Assembly (NCBI GenBank): GCA_965662745.1
Contig: CBFIJK010000002.1
Location: forward strand, 120,364 to 184,363
Direction: 5' to 3'
From: Anianibacter sp965662745
GTDB lineage: Bacteria > Pseudomonadota > Alphaproteobacteria > Rhodobacterales > Rhodobacteraceae
Length of the DNA stretch: 64,000 nt
A program made the position numbers and the translations under genes. Below the pieces are notes generated by a model. It saw nothing but the letters and a program-made list of their open reading frames with translations, was not told where the DNA came from and searched no databases. Positions 59,876-64,000 of the stretch are shown here, one piece after another (position 1 is the first letter of the stretch; every line of letters starts with the position of its first letter).

Positions 59876-61255
59876 ATGACCCTTCGCTTTGCCGATGCCA
59901 CCACCGACGCCACGCCGATCCATCTTGTGACGGCGGAAGGACTGGAGGATTGGCTGAAGTCACAGCCCTCCACGCAGCAGGGATGGCTTAGGACGCTTGG
60001 CTTTGCCGCGTCGCCGGGCAGCCTGTTCCCGCTGCCGAACGCCGATGGCGGGGTCGAGAGGTATGTCGCTGGGCTTGGAACATCTTCGGCACGCGCGGCG
60101 CAGCGATTCCTAGCGGCGAAAGCCGCCGATCATCTGCCGGACGGCACCTATTCGCTGGAGACGGACCTTTCTGGCGAGGCGCTGGACGAGGTCGCGCTGG
60201 GCTGGCTTCTCTCTAGCTACCGGTTCGAGAAATACCGCAGCGCAGAGCCGCGCGCGGTGGAGATCGTGGCGCCAGGCGGGGTCGACGCCGCCCGGATCGA
60301 GCAGATGGCGCAAGGCGAGGCGCTGACGCGAGACCTGATCAATACGCCGGCCTCTGACATGGGTCCCGATGCACTGGAAGACGCGGCGCGCGGCCTCGCG
60401 ACCACCCATGGCGCAAAGATCGAGGTCATCACCGGTGATGCGCTGACCGAACAGAACTTTCCGATGATCCACACGGTCGGGCGCGCCTCGGCCAAGGCGC
60501 CGCGCCTGATCGACATGAGCTGGGGCAGCGAAGGGCCAAGCCTGACGCTTGTCGGCAAGGGCGTGTGTTTCGACACCGGCGGGCTGAACATAAAGCCGGG
60601 CAGTTCCATGGGGCTGATGAAGAAGGACATGGGTGGCGCGGCGACCGTGCTGGGGCTGGCGCATATGATCATGGCGCTGAAGCTGCCGATCCGCCTGCGC
60701 GTCCTGATCCCGGCGGTCGAGAATTCCATCGACGGGTCCGCCTTTCGCCCCGGCGATATCCTGACCTCGCGCAAGGGGCTGACGGTCGAGATCAACAATA
60801 CCGATGCCGAGGGGCGGCTCGTGCTGGCCGATGCGCTGACCTATGCATCCGAGGCCGAAACGGACCTGATCGTTTCCATGGCGACGCTGACCGGCGCGGC
60901 GCGTGTTGCGGTCGGCCCGGATATCGCACCCTTCTACGCGACCGCCGATCACATGGCTGCCGCGCTGTCGATAGCGGGTGACAAGGCGCGCGATCCGGTC
61001 TGGCGGATGCCGTTCCATGTGCCTTACGAATCGATGATCGACCCCGGCATCGCCGATCTCGACAATGCGCCGAAGGGCGGGTTCGCGGGCTCGATCACGG
61101 CGGCGCTGTTCCTCAAGCGGTTCGTCACCGGGCAGTACCTTCACTTCGATATCTACGGCTGGCAGCCGAGTGCGGCACCTGCCCGGCCGAAAGGCGGCGC
61201 AGGGCAGGGCGCGCGCGCGATCCTCGGCGCGTTGCCGGACTTGCTGGGCTATTGA
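59876..61255 (+). CDS. Leucyl aminopeptidase family protein (M17)
   Basis: A 459-residue metalloaminopeptidase. C-terminal catalytic domain: LVGKGVCFDTGGLNIKPGSSMGLMKKDMGGAA (metal and catalytic Lys), LIPAVENSIDGSAFRPGDI, and the family signature NNTDAEGRLVLADAL. The N-terminal domain is shorter than in PepA. It removes N-terminal residues from peptides. ATG 59876 with AAGGA upstream is preferred over 59789. The NlpC/P60 gene overlaps its stop by 1 nt. Confidence 0.93.
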   Translation: MTLRFADATTDATPIHLVTAEGLEDWLKSQPSTQQGWLRTLGFAASPGSLFPLPNADGGVERYVAGLGTSSARAAQRFLAAKAADHLPDGTYSLETDLSGEALDEVALGWLLSSYRFEKYRSAEPRAVEIVAPGGVDAARIEQMAQGEALTRDLINTPASDMGPDALEDAARGLATTHGAKIEVITGDALTEQNFPMIHTVGRASAKAPRLIDMSWGSEGPSLTLVGKGVCFDTGGLNIKPGSSMGLMKKDMGGAATVLGLAHMIMALKLPIRLRVLIPAVENSIDGSAFRPGDILTSRKGLTVEINNTDAEGRLVLADALTYASEAETDLIVSMATLTGAARVAVGPDIAPFYATADHMAAALSIAGDKARDPVWRMPFHVPYESMIDPGIADLDNAPKGGFAGSITAALFLKRFVTGQYLHFDIYGWQPSAAPARPKGGAGQGARAILGALPDLLGY

Positions 61256-62100
61256 TGGACCGGCGCAGGCTCTGGTCGAATGGGCGTGTGGCCCATACGT
61301 CCCTGCGGGGACAGGTGGAAGCTGAACGTTTCACCGAAGGCACACCTTATGAAGTCGTGACCACGGTTGCCACGATCTGGACCGAACCGGGTGGCAAGCG
61401 GGACCGGCAGGTCCTTTTGGGCCGCCGTTTCATCGTGCTCGACCGACAGGACGGCCATGCCTTCGGGTTTGCGGAAAACGATGGCTATGCCGGTTGGGTG
61501 CCCGAGGCCGAGATCATGCCCGCCCGCGCCGCGCCGACCCATGTCGTGAAGACCGCGCGCAGCTATGCAATCACGCAACCCGAACTGAAGACGTCAGAGA
61601 CGGGCCTGCAGATCTCGGGCGGTTCGCTGGTGCATGTGACGGCCGATCATGGCCGTTTCGCCCAGATCCATGTCGCTGGCGAAGAGACCCCGCGCTACAT
61701 GCCCGCCGCGCATCTGAACCCGGCGAAGACGGCTGGCGATGATCCGGTCGAGGTGGCTGAATTGTTGCTGGGCACGCCTTATTTGTGGGGCGGGGACAGC
61801 GCCTTTGGCATCGACTGTTCCGGTCTTGTGCATATCGCTTGCCAGGCCTGCGGCATCGCCTGCCCCGGCGACGCGGATATGCAAGAGGCGGAACTGGGCG
61901 AGACGCTGGACCCTGACATGCCGCGAAAGAGGGGTGATCTGGTGTTCTGGAAAGGCCATGTCGGCTGGCTGTGTTCGCCCGATACGCTTGTCCATGCAAA
62001 TGCGCATCATATGGCGGTGGCCTATGAAGGGTTCGACGCGGCTGTCGAAAGGATCGAGGCGCAGGGCGATGGGCCGGTGACCCGGATCGCGCGGCTTTAG
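61255..62100 (+). CDS. NlpC/P60-family (C40) peptidase with SH3-like domains
   Basis: A 281-residue protein. Residues about 20-155 form two bacterial SH3-like modules (ETGLQISGGSLVHVTADHGRFAQIHV). The NlpC/P60 domain follows with Cys188 (YLWGGDSAFGIDCSG), His235 (WKGHVGWL) and a third polar residue in ANAHHM. It would cleave cell-wall peptide cross-links, or dipeptides. No signal peptide is visible, which fits cytoplasmic recycling enzymes of the YkfC type. Its ATG shares one base with the M17 stop, suggesting a shared peptide-recycling role. Confidence 0.9.
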   Translation: MDRRRLWSNGRVAHTSLRGQVEAERFTEGTPYEVVTTVATIWTEPGGKRDRQVLLGRRFIVLDRQDGHAFGFAENDGYAGWVPEAEIMPARAAPTHVVKTARSYAITQPELKTSETGLQISGGSLVHVTADHGRFAQIHVAGEETPRYMPAAHLNPAKTAGDDPVEVAELLLGTPYLWGGDSAFGIDCSGLVHIACQACGIACPGDADMQEAELGETLDPDMPRKRGDLVFWKGHVGWLCSPDTLVHANAHHMAVAYEGFDAAVERIEAQGDGPVTRIARL

Positions 62101-62444
62101 TCGACGGAGCGGATCAGCTTGCGGTCGAGAACGCGCAGCACGGTCTTCAGATCATGCCCGCGCTTCAGGATCTGGCCGTCCATTGCGATCACCGAATACA
62201 TGCCCTGCTTGTTGCGCAGCTTGGGGCGTTTCTCGATCCGGTAGATCGGGTGCTCGGCGGTGCGGCGAAAGATCGAAAAGATTGCCACATCGCGCAGATG
62301 CGACAGCCCGTAATCGCGCCATTCACCGGCGGCGACCATGCGGCCGTAAAGGCCCAGGATCACGCCAAGTTCGGTACGGTGAAAGGCAACCTGATCGGTC
62401 GGGTGGGACGGGCCGGGAAAAGGCGTCGGGTTTTGCACATTCAT
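62097..62444 (-). CDS. DUF2794 family protein
   Basis: A 115-residue conserved alphaproteobacterial protein of unknown function: QVAFHRTELGVILGLYGRMV, WRDYGLSHLRDVAIFSIFRR, AEHPIYRIEKRPKLRNKQGM and YSVIAMDGQILKRGHDLKTVLRVL. It is cytoplasmic and basic. It ends against the convergent NlpC/P60 gene with a 4-nt overlap. Confidence 0.92.
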   Translation of the reverse strand: MNVQNPTPFPGPSHPTDQVAFHRTELGVILGLYGRMVAAGEWRDYGLSHLRDVAIFSIFRRTAEHPIYRIEKRPKLRNKQGMYSVIAMDGQILKRGHDLKTVLRVLDRKLIRSVD

Positions 62445-62594
62445 CCACGGAAAGGTGGCGTGGGTTGCCCGTTAAATCAAGCGTTTCCGCGCGCGGCATC
62501 CTGCCGTGCCCCGATTTCGCCTTTGAAAGACCCCGCGACCGCACCGGGCCGTCCATCACCGTGCCGCGATCCGGAGCGAGAACAGGGTCATAGC

Positions 62595-62668
62595 CAGCGA
62601 GTGCTATCCCCGGCTCCATGGGCGACAATTGCCCCCACCCAAGCCCATGGAGCCCGGGCCTCGCAGCC
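62595..62668 (+). repeat. Structured repeat, copy A: hairpin with C-rich loop
   Basis: Perfect arms GGCTCCATGGGC (62612-62623) and GCCCATGGAGCC (62643-62654), extended by GCGAG/CTCGC at the base. The 19-nt loop GACAATTGCCCCCACCCAA holds the 15-nt core AATTGCCCCCACCCA shared with copy B. An AGCGAG-GCTAT element precedes the stem in both copies. Confidence 0.7.
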
Positions 62669-62839
62669 GGATGTCTCAAGTGTTCCAGTGCGGCCTGTTT
62701 CCCCGATTTCCCAGCTTCGAGATGCCGCGCAAAGACTTGATGCGCGTCATTTACTCTGCCTTGGTCTTGCCTTGAAATGAGCGCCGCGATTTCACGTCGT
62801 GCCCCATCTTCCGCCGCTTTGGCAGGCGATAAAGACACC

Positions 62840-62910
62840 ATAGCGAGAGAGAGCTATCTCCGGCACTGTGCTCTAATTGCCCCCACCCAGCGCGGTGTCG
62901 GAGTTCTCTC
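62840..62910 (+). repeat. Structured repeat, copy B: same loop, different stem
   Basis: Arms CCGGCACTGTGC (62860-62871) and GCGCGGTGTCGG (62890-62901) pair over 12 bp with three G-U wobbles when read as plus-strand RNA. The basal GAGAG/CTCTC adds 5 bp. The loop carries the same AATTGCCCCCACCCA core. The stem sequences of A and B differ but both pair, so structure is conserved. CTCTCTTTTC follows. Confidence 0.7.
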
Positions 62911-62913
62911 TTT

Positions 62914-64000
62914 TCAGGCGAACATCCCCTGACAGAACCAGCCCGACGACATTGTGCCGCCATGGGCGTAATAGAGCCACAGGCGCTTGCCATCCGTCGT
63001 CACGATATCCCAGTAATCGCGTACGCCCGACCGCCATTCCGGCTCATCCAGCCACCATTCCGGCGCGATGCGTTCGGGGCCGCGCGCGCGGTGGACCTCG
63101 TGCGTGCCGCGCCGCCAGCGAAATTGCAGCGGCAGGGCGGGGGTATCGTCAACCATGATGGGCTCGGGCCGCCAGATCAGCACCGGGCGCGGCGTGGGCG
63201 AGGGCGGCCAATGGGTCGCGGGGTCCGACCACGCGGCGGCAAGGCGCTTTTGCTGTTTTTCGGGGATATGGCTGTCCGCGGGGTGCAGGCGCGTGATTGC
63301 ATCCATTCCGACGCGCGCCCCGATCCGGCCGATCAGGTCGTCCATTGCCGCATCGGCGCTGCCGCTCAGCCGTTCCGCCGCATCCTCGGCGGCGTCGAGA
63401 TGCCCGCGATGCTGGGTGTCGTAGACGGGTTCCGTCACCACCGCCTCGATCCGCACGGCGTCGATGCCGAAACCGGCGTCGATCCCGTCCACCTTCATCG
63501 CCAGCAGCGGGCGGATGCGATCCGGCGCAGAGGAGGGGCGCGCAAGCCCGACCTCGACGGTCTCCAGCCCCTGATCGGCGCGAAAGCATTGCATCCGCAC
63601 CCGCCGTGCGCCTTGCCCCTTGGCGTCAAGCCGCGTCTCGAGTTCCGGCAAAAGCCGGTCGATGGCGGCGAGGATGTCGCTTTCAAGGCCGATGGGTTCG
63701 GGCAGGGTCAGGCGGACGGCAAAGCGCTTTTCCGGCAGGGCAGGGGACACCGGGTCGGGCACCAGCCCCAGCGCCTGATCCAGCCGCTGCACCAGTGCCA
63801 GGCCAAACCTGCGCGCCAGCGCGGCGCGGGGCATTCCAAAGAGATCCTCGATTCGCCTTAGCCCCACCCGGCCAAGGGCGGCGACCGTCTCGGCGTCGAT
63901 ACGCAGCGCGGCGACGGGCAGGCTGGCGATGGCCTGCCGCGTTTCGGCCTGCCCCGCCACGCGATTGCCCGCGCGATCGGGCGTCTCTGGCCGGGGCGCT
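62914..64000 (-). CDS. imuB: Y-family DNA polymerase ImuB-like, C-terminal part (partial)
   Basis: The frame is open to the right edge, so the N-terminal palm with the active-site region is outside. The visible 362 or so residues start in the thumb (LPVAALRIDAETVAALGRVGLRRIEDLFGMPRAALARRFG), then the little-finger domain, and the ImuB-type C-terminus (PRPVLIWRPEPIMVD, WWLDEPEWRSGVRDYWDIVTTDGKRLWLYY). ImuB is the catalytically dead partner that links ImuA and DnaE2 in damage-induced mutagenesis. The C-terminus ends GWFCQGMFA. Its partners would lie beyond the window. Confidence 0.9.
   Translation of the reverse strand, partial: APRPETPDRAGNRVAGQAETRQAIASLPVAALRIDAETVAALGRVGLRRIEDLFGMPRAALARRFGLALVQRLDQALGLVPDPVSPALPEKRFAVRLTLPEPIGLESDILAAIDRLLPELETRLDAKGQGARRVRMQCFRADQGLETVEVGLARPSSAPDRIRPLLAMKVDGIDAGFGIDAVRIEAVVTEPVYDTQHRGHLDAAEDAAERLSGSADAAMDDLIGRIGARVGMDAITRLHPADSHIPEKQQKRLAAAWSDPATHWPPSPTPRPVLIWRPEPIMVDDTPALPLQFRWRRGTHEVHRARGPERIAPEWWLDEPEWRSGVRDYWDIVTTDGKRLWLYYAHGGTMSSGWFCQGMFA

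Larger units (their letters stand above)
62445..62913. other. Intergenic region with two structured repeats
   Basis: 469 nt with no convincing gene. An open frame at 62323-62841 (minus) overlaps the DUF2794 start and has no protein-like features. The region contains two hairpins with a shared loop, listed separately, and otherwise GC-rich sequence without recognised signals. Confidence 0.6.

Noticed and set aside
62323..62841. Minus-strand frame in the region between DUF2794 and imuB
   Set aside because: No ribosome site, no protein-like motifs, it overlaps the DUF2794 start and it contains repeat copy A.
1..64000. Mobile elements, prophage, CRISPR, toxin-antitoxin or restriction genes
   Set aside because: No transposase, integrase, spaced direct repeats, toxin-antitoxin pair or methylase/nuclease pair was found; codon usage looks even throughout.

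Overview
The window is a contiguous stretch of an alphaproteobacterial chromosome, most likely from a marine Rhodobacteraceae (Roseobacter-type) bacterium. The evidence is the uniformly GC-rich coding sequence, the PhyR/NepR/EcfG general stress response, a CenR-type regulator, a TctABC-type tricarboxylate transporter, a smo/mtlK-type polyol operon, a DUF2794 gene and a bacterial voltage-gated sodium channel with a TLESWS filter. Gene density is high. I see no insertion sequence, prophage, CRISPR array, rRNA or replication origin. One tRNA (Pro, CGG anticodon) is present.

Layout. 1-287 is the C-terminus of a flotillin. 339-8578 is a tricarboxylate module: a sensor operon (solute-binding protein, TctE, TctD) divergent from tctCBA, a class III CoA-transferase and a citrate-synthase-like lyase. 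Together they suggest import of citrate or a relative, CoA activation and cleavage. 8659-18143 is mixed: TPR-sulfotransferase, YggS, an L,D-transpeptidase-like protein, an LLM flavoprotein, GTP cyclohydrolase II with a decayed RibB-like N-terminus, CenR, an aromatic monooxygenase, a secreted hypothetical protein and a lytic transglycosylase. 18210-27607 holds housekeeping genes: xth, an SGNH esterase, a thioredoxin-TPR protein, a LON-domain protein, Trm112, then ctpA, an EnvC-like protein, gpmI, rlmH and rsfS, and a YihY/BrkB protein.

27642-33526 is a general stress response island. phyR and nepR-ecfG diverge from one short region that carries an EcfG-type promoter on each strand. ecfG is followed by an HWE/HisKA_2 sensor kinase and then, with overlapping reading frames, an amidoligase and a class I glutamine-amidotransferase-like (C26) hydrolase. 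The FNT-family transporter that faces this operon has its own EcfG-type promoter, and so does a 24-residue membrane peptide gene at 46360. 33817-35958 is a secreted phytase/esterase-like protein behind a Pho-box-like site.

36014-47624 holds a flavodoxin-reductase-like protein, an MscS channel, the leucine genes leuC, leuD and leuB interspersed with an unusual esterase/hydrolase, a membrane protein and an endonuclease-fold protein, then an EamA transporter and asd. 47693-55843 is a polyol uptake operon (LacI regulator, ABC transporter, mannitol dehydrogenase, MFS). 56202-58403 has a conserved 42-residue basic peptide, the sodium channel and a CaCA antiporter. The end holds tRNA-Pro, a beta-carbonic anhydrase, an HPt-like small protein, an M17 aminopeptidase, an NlpC/P60 protein, DUF2794, an intergenic region with two covarying hairpins that share one C-rich loop, and the C-terminal part of an ImuB-type polymerase running off the edge.

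The most interesting items are the stress-response-linked amidoligase/C26 pair, the candidate citryl-CoA route, the small EcfG-controlled peptide, the two hairpins at 62595-62910 and the esterase embedded in the leucine cluster. All functional calls come from reading motifs by eye; no database search was run.
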